Assembly: GCA_031761405.1 (NCBI GenBank)
Contig: JASEVX010000342.1
Span: 62,001 to 126,000, forward strand
Source of the DNA: Serripes groenlandicus
Lineage: Eukaryota > Mollusca > Bivalvia > Cardiida > Cardiidae
Reading direction: 5' to 3'
Length of the DNA stretch: 64,000 nt
The position numbers were made by a program, and so were the translations under genes. The notes beneath the pieces were generated by a model that was not told the DNA's origin, made no database searches, and worked only from the letters and a program-made list of their open reading frames with translations. Below, one piece after another: positions 47,056-59,139 of the stretch. Numbering within the stretch: the stretch's first letter is position 1; each line of letters begins with the position of its first letter.

Positions 47056-48763
47056 ACGCACCATTAAATATTGAATGAAATGTCAGACCTGTTGCCGCAG
47101 TGTTCAGCTCAATTTACATACATCTGATATATAGTGCAGTTATAATGGGTATTCTGGGCCCATATTCACCAACCGATCTAAATTCGATTTTCGGACTAAA
47201 TCTAAATTATCTGACTAAATTACGTCAATTTAGATTTAGTCCGTATTCACCAACGCGTCTAAATTGTAAATCGGACTAAATATTTAGATTTTCGGACTAA
47301 ATATTTAGTCCGCTTCGGGGCATGCTAAATTAGCTGACTAAATTGGAAACAAAATGGCGACTGTTTTGTGCCCACCGCTAGAATATTTCAAATTGACTTT
47401 TAATAGGTGTAAAACCAAAATTTGGGGTCGAAAGGGGTTTGTAAGCGAGTCTTTTATAGTTGTCTCCCGTTTCTAGCGGAAAAACGGACACACTTCCGGC
47501 CTGTGTCAAAAACGGAATTTTGAGCTAGTGGACACTCGCTTATGCTGGATTGTTGATATTTTCGGGAGAGAAAACGACACTTAGATGTATTATACTGCCA
47601 AATAAAGCTTTATAGTTGGGTACCAGTGAAGGATATTTATAATCAAAGATGTCGGATCACAAACGAACAGTCTCGAGTCGACGAAAATGATGTGAACTCT
47701 TGTCGTGATTAGCATTCAGAAATTCAGGAAACGTATTTCAATGATCATGTAATCCGAAAGACCGACAAGAGAGACAATGTAGGCATGTCTATAATGTTCG
47801 TACAGTCAACATCGATCCTAAAGCGGCCAATCTTACACTGGTAAGTTTTTCAATGAAACAATCGATGTACAAATTCAATGGGTGGGGTGATTTCATAATC
47901 TGTTGCTCTTGAGTTGTGTCACGGGTTGATTCTCCTAACCCAAACTGCCAATCGTTTCACCTGCATTTTATTTGCATGACTTGAAGAGGACATGATATTT
48001 TCTATCTTTATCTGAATATTAATACCCATAGCCTGAGCATGGGTGCTGCATATTCACAGATTTATTTGTGATTTATTCCCAATTTCCTAGTAGTAATAAT
48101 TTATGGATGATTATGCTCTCAAATGCTGCCTGTTACTGATATAAAACAAGTAGAGCTACATTTCCATTTTTGTGGAAGGATGCATCTGTCATTAAGAACT
48201 AAAAAATGCTTGACACAGCTCAATATTTGCAAAATACTGACTATAAACTGGTTAGTTCACAATTCATTTCACAGTCACACCATACATCTATAGCTAACAC
48301 CTTTCCACATACAGATGCTTTCTTATGACTCTGTAGCAGATTTGTCTCTCATGAGCAATTTATCTTGCCACAGTACTTTCAACTCAACTTAGTAAGTGAA
48401 CTTACATTTACCAGAGACATATAAACACATATATGTCTCTCCATATGGAAAATGACTCATTTAACTCTTTCCCACCTATAGATGCATAATGTGGGAAAGG
48501 ATTAAACAGATCTATGTTTCTTTTCTTTAACTGTCAATCATTGTATTATAATATTTAAACATGAGCATTTTATGGCATTTGTATTTTTCTTTAATTTCAG
48601 TTGGGAATGGTGACAGAAATTATACAGAATTCATGAACTGAAGGAGATGAGATGACAGCCAGCCCCAAATAGGCCTTACAATATCATTAACTGTTGCCAT
48701 AGTCACAGTGTATCATTTTAGTGATGTTTCTGTTAAATACTTTCTAACACTTACTATGCTATT

Positions 48764-48913
48764 TTAACCCTTTCCCATATATATACAGACCTTTCTGAGG
48801 CCTCTGCATCATATGACTTTTGAAAACATAATACGTAGACATTTTCGAAACGTTTGCCTAGATTTTCTCAAAATAATATGCTGCAGATATGTTGTATGTG
48901 GGAAAGGGCTTAA
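48764..48913. mobile_element. palindromic TTAA MITE, 150 bp
   Basis: TTAACCCTTTCCCATAT at 48764 and ATGTGGGAAAGGGCTTAA ending at 48913. The inner half is deleted, leaving 'atgacttttgaaaac' and 'tatgctgcag'. Confidence 0.8.
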
Positions 48914-49140
48914 GGGCTGTATAATGTGAAAAACAAAGGCATACAATATCTTGAGAATTGAAATCAAAAAGAAATTAATGCAAAATTGAAAATGTGATGA
49001 GATGTAGAGGATTTGCTTGGTTAACAGAATTTCTACTTTTTGAAATTTTAGTAATGTTTTTCAAAATATGTTACAACAGAGGCATCACTCTGTGTTGAGA
49101 AAAAAAATCAGGTTATGGCGAAAAGAAAACTTCGTTTAGG

Positions 49141-49355
49141 TTAACCATTTCCCAATTACAGTCACATTTATTTTAAATATTGAGACAAAAGGAGACATTT
49201 CTCATAATGAGCAATGTCTCCTTTTGCCACAATGTTTTCAACTTTATTCCATGATCATACTTTCAGTTAAGGAGATTTTTATTAAACATGTATCTGCCTT
49301 AGATAATTTTAAAGTTGTTAAATGCAGATTTGTGTTGTATGTTGGAAAAAGTTTA
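49141..49355. mobile_element. palindromic TTAA MITE with strong central hairpin
   Basis: TTAACCATTTCCCAATTAC starts at 49141. The centre (49183-49229) pairs 'gacaaaaggagacattt' with 'aatgtctccttttgcc' around 'ctcataatgag'. The right end 'gttggaaaaagtttacc' is decayed. Confidence 0.8.
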
Positions 49356-49438
49356 CCTTTCAAACTATAAAATCAGGGACTTTAAATAACATTCAGGGTA
49401 CTTTTATATTAATTACAAAAATTAAAGTCAATATTTTG

Positions 49439-49664
49439 TTAACCATTTCCTTGAAAATTATGCATTTTAACACCTCTGCAGCAGACGACTTTTGAAACCA
49501 TTGTGACAAAAGGAGAAATTGCTTATGAGAATTTTTTTTCCTTTTGCTATAATGCTTTCTGCTTTATGTCCATGAATTATAACTTTATTTAGCGAGATCT
49601 TCTATTTTACCTAGATGTTGTCAAGGTCATGTGCTGCAGCTTTGTTGTATGTGGAAAGGCTTGA
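49439..49664. mobile_element. palindromic TTAA MITE
   Basis: TTAACCATTTCCTTG, then 'cctctgcagcagacgacttt', 'gacaaaaggagaaattgc' and the inverse 'tttccttttgctataatg'. It ends 'gtatgtggaaaggc'. This copy holds the family's internal motif almost at consensus. Confidence 0.8.
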
Positions 49665-50448
49665 CATAGGAATTAGTTTCAATTTTTTTTTAAATGTTCA
49701 ACCAGTGCATGAACATTTACTTGAATTTACTTCTGGAACTGTAAAATCATGACCTTTAGATTTAAGAATTAGATTATATTACAACAATTAAGTAAATTGT
49801 TTGTTGAGCAAAGATATGAAAAAATATCTGTAAGTGCATATAATTGAAAACAGTGTGGGCCTGTGACAAAAGGAGAAAGTGCTTATGATGAACATTTACT
49901 GCTTTTATCAAATTGAATACAAGCTAGTTTCTTTATTGAACAATAAATTTGTTGATGTAAAGTCTCAAATTTGTTCCATAAAAAAATAAGAGTACTTTTA
50001 AATTCAAACATTTAAAGTCAATTATTTGTGAAGCAAAGATATTATGTATTTTTTTAAAATTCTGTTAAAGAACAGAATAAATAGTACATAGACACTATTT
50101 TGTTAACCCTTTCCCATATACAAATTCAAATCTTCAACAAATTACTTTCTGTTTCAATGCATTTGCCAGTATTCAAAAATAAGGAAACTCTTTAATTGAA
50201 AGAACAATAATAGTTATAATTAAATAAAGTTGGAAAAAAATCTGCTTTTGTCACACTGTTTTCAAAAAGTATTTGCTGCAGAGGTGCCAGAAAGTGTCAC
50301 CAAGAACAAGTTTCAATTTTAATTGAAAAACTGTTCAACCAGTGCTTGAAAAATATATTTTGATGTTAAATATAAATATTGGTTCATCGACCTGTTAAAT
50401 TAATTAAATGAATTGTTATTTAGATGTCTCATTACCACAACATAAATC

Positions 50449-50676
50449 TTAAATCTTTTCCACCTGGCATTCAGATGCATCTACAACTGACGACTGTTGA
50501 AAACATTGTGGCAAAGGGAGCAATTGTTTAACATGAGCCCTTTTTCATTTTGCTGCAGAGTTTTCAACACAATTCAATAATACAATGTAATACTATCATT
50601 TAAAGAGCTTTTCCATGTTTTTGCATAGACAATTTGAAAGTTGTCTCGCAGAATTGTTGTATTTTGGAAAGGGTTA
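50449..50676. mobile_element. palindromic TTAA MITE
   Basis: TTAAATCTTTTCCACCTGGC, 'ctgacgactgttgaaaac', 'gtggcaaagggagcaattg' and the right end 'tattttggaaagggtta'. Confidence 0.75.
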
Positions 50677-50912
50677 TTTTGTAACCTTTGGTATAATTAA
50701 GAGTTACTGACTGTTAATAACAATATGTTTGAACGTATATTTTATTTTAAAGCCGACTGCTTGAAGAAAAAAAGAAAAACTATGAAATATCTAGAAAACT
50801 GCATCAATCAATTTGACAGTGTTGTCAAAAGTCGTCTTTATCAGATAAAAGCCTGAAATATTGAAGTAATTTTATTTAAGAATAAAAATTCTTTCTGACA
50901 GTACTCATTTTT

Positions 50913-51414
50913 AGCTCGACTATTCGAAGAATATGAGAGCTATTACAAGTCCCAAAACTATATATATCAGATTTTGACACAATTATGCCCCTTTTTGGAC
51001 TTAGAAATTCTGGTTAAAGTTTTGTGTGCAACTACTCTGTCAATATCTCTGTATTTACTTGATGCATTGCATTGCAACTTTATACAACACGTCCCAACCA
51101 TCACACCTATGTGGATTATCAAGATAACCCTATCCTGGATTTACTGCAAGTTATAGCCATTTTTTTACTTAGAAATTCTGGTTAAAGTTTTGTGTGCAAC
51201 TACATTAAAACTCCAAGTTGAAGTTAGACATTTAGGTTAGAGTTTAAATTTGCATGCAATGCCTTTTCTCACAAACAGCAGATACTATTCAAACAAGACT
51301 TATCTAACTTGATTTATAGTTACATACTATCAAGCCACTATCTCAGTAACAACTGTTGACTATAGTATCAAATGGCCAAATAGTCGAGCATGCTGTCTTG
51401 CGGACAGCTCTTGT
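50913..51414. mobile_element. short copy of the 'gctcgactattcgaag' bivalve repeat, inverted
   Basis: Starts 'agctcgactattcgaagaat' and ends 'gcatgctgtcttgcggacag' plus 'ctcttgt', the reverse complement of the ends at 13263-14479. The middle, 'acaattatgcccctttttgg' and 'ttagaaattctggttaaag', also matches. Confidence 0.8.
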
Positions 51415-51535
51415 ATAATATTATAATTGAAGAAAACTTTCCTCACATGCTATGTTGTATAATTGAATGAATTAAACATGTGATATTTTGATATTTGTTC
51501 ACAAAACAATATTCAATAATATGTTATTATTAGTT

Positions 51536-51670
51536 ATTGGGTTTGTTACTGACCCACTACGGAATTATAGGGGGTCTGTAGGATTAATAGGGGGCGAGGC
51601 GATAGCCGAGTCCCCCTATTAATTCTACAGACCCCCTATATTTCCGTAGTGGGTCAGTAACAAACCCAAT
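51536..51670. repeat. 59-bp-arm hairpin
   Basis: The left arm (51536-51594, 'attgggtttgttactgaccc' onward) pairs with 51612-51670 ('gggtcagtaacaaacccaat' at its end) with about three mismatches and a 17-base loop. The arms carry 'ggggtctgta' and 'taataggggg'. Related pieces occur nearby: 'catcgaccacctttcatgag' (51685) is inverted as 'tcatgaaaggtggttgatga' (51899), and 'ctgacccactatag' occurs twice near 52205. Confidence 0.9.
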
Positions 51671-51671
51671 A

Positions 51672-52320
51672 ATTGATTTATTTCATCGACCACCTTTCAT
51701 GAGCAAAGAAAATTGATATTGTTTCATTAACATTAACGTTTACAATATGTCTAGAAGAAATTTACGGGTTTTGGCGCCAAATGACTAGCGTTATGACGTC
51801 AAAAACCGCTGACGTGACGTCATTTTCCTAGTATTCGGTCCCAATATTTTTAAAATTCCTAGTATTAAACCCACTTTAATAATGAAATGAAACTTGGTCA
51901 TGAAAGGTGGTTGATGAAATAAATCAGTTATTTAGTCTGTTACTAACCCTCTACGGAAAAAATATTGTGTTCATTTTCATATATTTTATTTTTTTTTGTG
52001 TTCATCACTTTTGCTTCGCGATTTCATAGAGAGTGATCAGGTTTTTTTGTTCATACCCCCGTAAAAACGAAAAAAAGGCTCTCCATTCCTTAAAAACACA
52101 ATTTACAGTTGTAATATTGTTAGTGATTTACGTCATTTTGGGATAGAAAAAGGTGATTTTAAAGGAAGAATGGATGAATGGCGGCCATTTTGTCGACTAC
52201 TGACCCACTATAGAAATTTACTGACCCACTATAGAAAAATAGTGGGTCACCACGTGACTTCTCTTGTCCAATGAAAAGGCCAGTTTCTAGTGGGAGGTGA
52301 AATAAATCTTATTTAGTAGG
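51672..52320. mobile_element. nested foldback remnants of the same family
   Basis: Inverted pieces 51672-51720 and 51890-51955 both carry the sequence that flanks the 59-bp hairpin. At 52200-52260 'actgacccactatag' is repeated and then inverted as 'atagtgggtca'. Probably two or more copies of one foldback element inserted into each other. Confidence 0.6.
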
Positions 52321-53607
52321 CACAAGTGTTTATGACTGTCAAAATTATAGTTTGATGCATATAAAGAATTGATATAGAATGAAAAGAATTCTATTTGACT
52401 TCATCATTAACCCTTGGTCCCTTTCCCTAAATTTAAAGATGTCACATAGATATTAAGCACTTTTCTACTAATGACAAATATTTGTAATTATGTGTAATAT
52501 ATATGTCAATACTTAGTAAAAATCTATTTAAAAAATGGAAAATCTCTATAAATTGAAGTACATGTTCATATTTGAATAACAGTTAAACACAATTAAATTG
52601 TGGTGTAGAAGAAATTGCTCATGATGAAAATTCTCTGTATTTTTTCTGCTCTAATCACATCAAAATATGTCTGCAAATGGGAAAGGCTTGATATTATTTG
52701 TAGCCAACAAGTCCATTGATTATGTTTTTCAGAGCAATGTAGTCACTAATAGCTGCCAATATATTAGATTCTTGGAAAAGCACCCTTTAGTTATTGCGAG
52801 CTGTTCTTATCTACGTCCCTGCATATTAAAATGTAAACACGTTTGAACAGTGTCAACAATTTGGGGTTTTGACACATTTCGTACAAGTCATTCCAGTTTA
52901 AAAAGGAATCAACCAGTTGATACAAGAGTTGAATTGTTGTCGAAATCGTGTTTACCGCGATATTCATGAAAGTGACACTTTAAAGCGAAAAAGAACGAAT
53001 CAAGTAGACGGCGAAATTTACCTTGAAACAGACATTTATAGAGTTTAATTATTTTCACGTCTGTATTTTTGGATGACAATTGTCCTCAAAGAAAACTTTG
53101 AATCAAGTATGTGTAATCATAGACGACACTTTTAGCGATATTTACGAAAAACAAAAGGATGAATGAAAATGACAGATGATCGAAAACGACAAAAACGAAC
53201 TACAATAATAGCGACAGACAAAGTTTTCGTCACGCAACATAGTGAAAAAGGCAGATATTATACTGAACAGGAATTGCCGATCATTTGAACAAAGCAAATG
53301 CATAGTTATGTGGATTGAAAAATTGAGATGCCAGCTTTGTGAAATAACGATAAAAATAAAAATCTATAAATAGACTATAAATGAATGGTACTGTCTTTTA
53401 TTTCAGCTCTTAGATTAATTCGGGAACAAGAGTCGGTGCGCGGCCGCTTACGACATTTACAAACTGGACTAAATTGAGATCGGTTTAAAACGCGTTGGTG
53501 AATACGGACTAAATCTAAATCTCCGGGAATCCAAAAAGTGAACTAAATATTTAGATTTAGATTTAGTCAAAAATCTAAATTAAAAAGTTTGGTGAATACG
53601 GGCCCTG

Positions 53608-54227
53608 GACAAATGCATGTTAACAATGTCCTATCTAAAATAGTATAACATATGCATGTTGGTATTTTTGTAAACTATGAGAGGGAGAAAGCAGCGATCG
53701 GTAAATTCATTCAAATAACTAAAATAATTCATAATGTTAGGTTTCGTGAATTCTTCACTGTAATGGCATATATTGGAATGATATATTGCCATATTTTAGC
53801 ATATTCTGGACAAAGGTATGTTAACACTTTCGTAAAATCCACATATTGTTGATGTTGTCTTTTTCAGTAAGGTCAAAGTTCTGACAGACCTTGTCAGTTA
53901 TGATATAAATCGTTTTAAAAATAGAAACGAGTATAATTACACGAGATTATCACAATTTAGAGTCCTTCTTTAATCCAACAAGTAGGTATTCTCTTATTTC
54001 ATCGTTACCTCTAGAAATATTTCGTTCGTATTCGTCCAACCAAAATATAGTAATATCCGTCGTGACTGTGCCGTTAATCTTTTGTAGACACATGTTTTCC
54101 TCATTCATTCTTCTCCGTGACTGTCATCGGCCATAGCGTCAGAAGCCATTACCTTACATAAGTTGGCTAAATGTTTATATTTGAAATTATGAGTAAAGTA
54201 AAAATTGATGTGACATCGCCATGTGTT
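53608..54227. other. no recognisable feature
   Basis: AT-rich flank to the right of the Harbinger-like element. I see no gene. Confidence 0.4.
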
Positions 54228-54560
54228 AACTTAAAATCTCTAGAGGCCACATATTGTTGCTCATATTCATGACGGTCAAGCTGTAAATAGGGTCATCAAA
54301 AACTAGAGCACCCGGTCAAATTTGAGAAAACCTTTAGAACAATTAAAATGCCTCATACAAATATCATCAAATTTCACCAGAAAATTCATTTCAATTAAGT
54401 CTAGTTCATGGTTGAAATTCGGTAAAAACCTAAGTCAGTTTGTCAAATTGAAAACCGTAGAAGCACAACACATAGTGAACACATTTTTAAATATTTGTTT
54501 CTTTGTAACCGGTATGTCAAGGTGGTCAAAGAAATTATTTCTAATGCGGCTGATCTCAGT
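54228..54560. repeat. decayed bivalve satellite unit, inverted
   Basis: 'ctctagaggccacatattg', 'gggtcatcaaaaactagagc' and 'cccggtcaaatttgagaaaacc' are the reverse complement of the 29-31 kb satellite consensus. The 100-codon frame across it is not a gene. Confidence 0.6.
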
Positions 54561-54639
54561 TCAACGAAATCACTTGTTAGTTGTTATTAATAAACATATA
54601 TTTCAAACGCAGTATTTAGTTTAATAATATTTAGATAAC

Positions 54640-55240
54640 CTGGTTGGCGCTGGTCCAATCCAATTTATCAAGAATATCATTTTGTATCCATGTTTCCAAC
54701 TCTGTATGTAGGTCATTTGCAATGCTTTCAGATTCCTCCATGTCTTCCGAGATAACTGTTACTTCTTTTTAATGGAATCATTACAGATAACCCTGCAACA
54801 ATTGTCAACAAACAGTTCGATCTTTCTTTTATTTATATTAAAATGAGCATCTGCCATTTAATCTGTACCCCAGGGAAAACAATTATTCTGCAACTTTCTC
54901 ACGTGAGTCATGTCAGCTTTAATATATCTATATACATTCTGAAAGAGACCAACGACAGTGAATAATGTTGCTAGATCGCAGTGGTTGGTGTTTGTACGTT
55001 TACTAGGGCCTTGGAAGATCTATGTCTATCTTTATTGAAATTCTGCCGTATTGTGAACGTTTAAAAATTCTTCCACATTCCATTCAAGTTCTTTTATATC
55101 ATTTGGTTTGGCTATACCAAGATAGTGCAGTAGAAGGCCACAAACAACTTGAGTGCATCTTTCAGCGAGGCAATACATACGTCGAACATGCTTGTCCTTT
55201 TGGGGTATTGCCGATGCCATTATTTGAAGCTTGACCTGAC
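54640..55240 (-). pseudogene. degenerate exon of an unassigned (possibly HEPN/DZIP3-like) gene
   Basis: After an acceptor-like 'ttttttgtcag' at 55240 the minus strand encodes 'MASAIPQKDKHVRRMYCLAE', 'CTQVVCGLLLHYLG' and 'ELEWNVEEFLNVHNT'. Three stops in frame follow (near 55020-55034). The same frame then continues as 'TNHCDLATLFTVVGLFQNVY' and 'ADMTHVRKLQNN.FPWGTD' until another stop. The pattern RRxYCLxExCT followed by 'DLATLFTVV' recalls a bivalve HEPN/DZIP3-like family, but I am not sure. The many stops indicate a pseudogene. Confidence 0.4.
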
Positions 55241-55249
55241 AAAAAATAT

Positions 55250-57170
55250 AATAAACTTATGTAAGTTATGTCATGATCCAATGTTTTAAGCTGTATATAA
55301 ACAATTTAATAAATGTATGGCCAAGGTCCGTAATATCTTCTCTAAAATGCCTTTTTCCTTCTAAATGTTAATTTCCATTCCATCTTTATTATGATATGCT
55401 CATATAAATTGTAAATTTACAGTAACGTATACACAATGCTAACATTGATGATCTAATCATTAAACAAAGAACTATTTGCAAATTCCTTGCACGCTTTGAA
55501 CTGCATATCATATCATATAACTTAATACGAAACACTCTTAATACGTGTACAATAGAAAACGGTATTATCAAACAAAATTACATATGTTGTTCATTTTCAG
55601 TTCAACTACGTTTTCAAAGTGTCTTTCAGTGGATAAACTGTAATGATAAGAAATAAATCTAAAACAATTCACCAATGATATTCATCACGGTATTCATAAA
55701 TAACTGTATATAGGCAGTAGTCATATACTATGTTCGAGTTCTCCTATTGTTCATCAAATTCACTCTCGAAATTTGATTAAACCACATAATGCTTTGGATT
55801 GCAAATCGCGATACAATATCTACTATAGTTTATATTCATACCGTGAAAACATTGTATAAAGTATGCTTGATTTAAAAATTCATTCCCACGTGATTCGTTA
55901 TGTTTATGATCCACTATAGCGATTTGACCACTTTAAATACACCACTGGCAACCAGTAAAACATCAAAAAAAAATACATTTCAACTTTACTTCGTCATCGC
56001 TTTCTGATTATTTTCCAGTTCTGTATTACACATACATAGGACAAGTGATGAACAGAAAACACACACTGAGATATGGTATCAATTTGTTCCCTTTTTGATG
56101 AAATATTAATATTTTGATATATTATGATCACTCTATGTCCGTTTACAATTTTAACTTCAAACAACATTTCCGCCAAGACCACCCGACCATTTTGAACGAA
56201 TTTGTAAAAAAATGGTACTTGTAGTTTTTTTATAAACCTGTAGCAAACATTGTACATCATGTGTGCAAGCAATAGTAATTGGTTAATGCAACAAGGCCAC
56301 GGGGTAAAATCAGAAAACGGGTAAAATAACAAAGCTTTAATGTGTTTCTCTTCTGAATCGGTTTGTCTGATTCCAAGATAACACCATATTAATATGCCAT
56401 AGGTGACCATTTACAAAAGTTAAATAGCATCGGAAAGGGGGTTATATTAAAAAACTTTCAAATTATTCTTATCTAAATCTTAGTCTCTGATTTCAAATTC
56501 GTTTTGCTGAACCTCATTTAACCTTCTGCAAACAAATCAATCCATACTGATTGGTTGTCAAGTATGACTGCCAATGACTGGGGGTAACTATTCCTACTTT
56601 TGTTTAATTATTTCCTACGTTTTGTTTTGTTAACGCCTTAACACGAATATAAGTGTAAATTTTTGAGATGCGAATTAATTTAAAAAAGCTAAATATAAAA
56701 TGATATCGTGGCAATTGGACATAGGATCTTTGTTATCAAGGGAAAGCATTGCGAGTGGAGATGAATTGTGCCCAGAGACAATATAATGCATATACATGTA
56801 ATAAAGTGTTCCTTATATGCCCAAGATGAAAGATTTCCCCTTCTCACACAGTGATTTCAAAAGTCATATGTTGCTTGGCACTTTAAATGTCGTCTGCGTC
56901 GGGGCCTGAAATAACCTCAAATCGATACATTTTAAAGTATGATGATATTTGAATATTATATTCCTTAAACTCGCGTTGAGTAAAGGTTATTCAGATACAC
57001 TCTCACTTGAATCTGACATATTAGTATAAGTATACAAAAAAGTGTAATCAATTATTTCATTATTTAGATATTTCATTCACCAATATGCATTTTTACATAT
57101 TACTTAACAAAAGTGTTCTTATGTTTGTGTATAGGCGGCAGCGTACTGCTTTAAAGTGTGGAATTTGACC
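55250..57170. other. no recognisable gene
   Basis: AT-rich. The longest frame (minus strand, 56410-55994, 138 codons) shows no motif, exon border or repeat, so I do not call it. Confidence 0.4.
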
Positions 57171-57176
57171 GTTTTC

Positions 57177-57470
57177 ATTCAGTAACGAATTGTCTTCATA
57201 TACTACCAAGTGGATAATCTTAAGATTCACTCGTGCAATTGCAGTGGTCTTAACAATAGTACAGAGCGCCAAGATGTATTAAATTTAATCAAACAATAGA
57301 ATACTGATATTCTATGCCTACAAGAAAGTCACTTCACTGAATACATTGAATACATATATACTCGGATTGTAAAGGAAGCTGTTTCTTTAGCCATAGTACA
57401 TCCAACTCGAGAGCTGTTGCAATACTACTTAAAAAGCAGCTAGACATTAAAAGTCTCAATTTTAAAAGGA
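57177..57470 (+). mobile_element. LINE endonuclease fragment
   Basis: The plus strand reads 'KIHSCNCSGLNNSTERQDVL', 'NTDILCLQESHFTEYIE' and, after a frame change, 'CFFSHSTSNSRAVAILL'. CLQE-SHF and SRxVAILL are hallmarks of the LINE endonuclease N-terminal half. It has one stop and one shift and nothing downstream. Confidence 0.7.
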
Positions 57471-57479
57471 ATTTAATTT

Positions 57480-58250
57480 GTGCGATATTACGTTTATTCT
57501 TATCACTTTTTTTTGCACCTAATATTAATTGTTCCTGAACAAGTTTTTGAAATTCTTTGGTGTTGACCGTGCCGGGACAAATTTTCGTGGATTTAGACAT
57601 ACTAACGGATACCAAATTTTCTATTATATCCGGTTAAACATGAAACAAACGCGTCTTGGGCTCATCGCTCAGTTTTTGATTGTTTATGGCATAGAAACTT
57701 CGTAATCACGATGTAAGTGTAAATAAATAGAAAGCTTGAACATTATTATGCACAACGGTGCAGTAACTGCTCGCGTTTATTGATTTAGGACATTTAAAAC
57801 TTTGAAGAAGACCGACCCTAATATGTCTGCAGCATTCTCTTTGCTGAACTCATTAATACAATTAGTTGTTTGAAATATTAAGAACAGTGAACACTGTGTT
57901 ATGTTCTCGTGATATCTGTATTGATGATATAGGTTTAGCGGTTACGTCTGGTGTATTGCAAGCAGACGCCTGAAGTGTGCTATCGATTTGAATTTGAAGG
58001 GAAATAATCGATGATTACTTAATTCCAGTAACTCATGGTTTATCTCCCTTTGTTCACTCAAAAGGAAGTGCGGACAATGATCAAATGTTTTCAAAATCGG
58101 TTATAACGCTGATTAATTGTACCTATTCCTATGGTCGTTTTTGTTGCTGTTGGCATCCTGCTAATTGTTGTTAACACCCTACAAAGCTTTTAGGGTGAGA
58201 TTTTCCTATACTCATGTTTGTTTCCTCTTTTACCACGCGTCGTCCACGTA
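57480..58250. other. no clear gene
   Basis: A minus-strand frame (57615-57334) beginning 'MSKSTKICPGTVNTKEFQKL' lies head to head with the LINE fragment. It may be the start of a second LINE's ORF1. Support is weak. Confidence 0.3.
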
Positions 58251-58850
58251 TATCGCGACTGCAAGGCAACCTCACGGTGTTTTTACCACGTGATCACGGA
58301 GACTATATAAGCTGGTCAGATTTTCAAAAGTTTCTGATGTATGAACATTGAAACGCCAGCTGCAATAGCATGGTCGTATTAAAAACTCCATAAACGCACT
58401 GGGAACAAAATAATAACGTCATAGCCGCATTGTGAGCCCATTGCGGACGTGGGTGCAGTCGCGCAACAGTGGCACAATCATCATAACATCGCCCTGACAA
58501 TGCCATAAGGACTCTGAACAAGTGGTGGGGTCGTAGTGAGGACGATATGAAGTCGCCGTTGCAAATGTTACCGTTTTCGCAGCGTCTGTGTCACGCGTGG
58601 CTTGCGCATGTAATACGTTCATTGAGATGTTACGATGCTTGTCTAACGACCCTCGCGACCCCAACTGGTTATTAACGCATTCCAGGTCAGATCACCGAAA
58701 ATCGGCGATCATTGGTTATCTTGGCGACCACAACACGATGTATGGCGCTTACACAACATTTATACTACGCTTATGGTGACCTTGATGCGCTCTGGGACCA
58801 TTTTATGATCGCTCTACCCCCACATCACCGATCCCGTTAGATTAAAACTG
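58250..58850. other. GC-richer island with a TATA-like motif
   Basis: Composition rises sharply from about 58250 to 58830. 'gactatataagctgg' (58302) resembles a core promoter on the plus strand, but no open frame or exon follows. 'gatcaccgaaaatcggcgat' is a small inverted motif. It may be an unrecognised repeat. Confidence 0.3.
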
Positions 58851-59139
58851 TAACTGGCTTCTATGAAGGCGTGACTGCAGGTGGCCTTTCATGTCCTTCC
58901 AGGATTAAGATGAATATTTACAATATGCTTTATATTATTTATAGTTCTTATTTAGTTAGCAGTCTTTGAAATAGTATCAGTTTTGTTCTAATTGACTGAC
59001 TGACATTTGATTCATGCTCGCGGCAGTATTGTTAATACATTTAATTCACTCGTACCGATTAACCAGCAAACATGGATACGTGTACTGTCGCCGTGGTATA
59101 ACAGAAATTATTGCAAACGCGTAAAAATGACATCATTAT

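Larger units (their letters stand above)
47157..53604. mobile_element. Harbinger-like 6.4-kb element, nested with later insertions
   Basis: The termini GGCCCATATTCACCAA (47157-47172) and TTGGTGAATACGGGCC (53589-53604) are inverted with one mismatch, flanked by the 3-bp repeat CTG (47154-47156, 53605-53607). A CWG/TWA 3-bp target and G-rich ends fit PIF/Harbinger. Both subterminal regions are packed with 'gactaaatctaaat' and 'ctaaatatttag' motifs in both orientations. No HARBI1-type transposase or MYB frame survives. A possible exon ending 'cttacactg/gtaagtt' (47841) and an acceptor 'tttaatttcag' (48600) hint at a transcript without long coding potential. MITEs, a bivalve repeat and a foldback have inserted inside. 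Confidence 0.75.

Noticed and set aside
54322..54624. 100-codon plus-strand frame
   Set aside because: Lies across a decayed bivalve satellite unit; no protein signal.
55994..56410. 138-codon minus-strand frame
   Set aside because: No motif, no splice context and no repeat; composition is like non-coding flank. Too weak to call.
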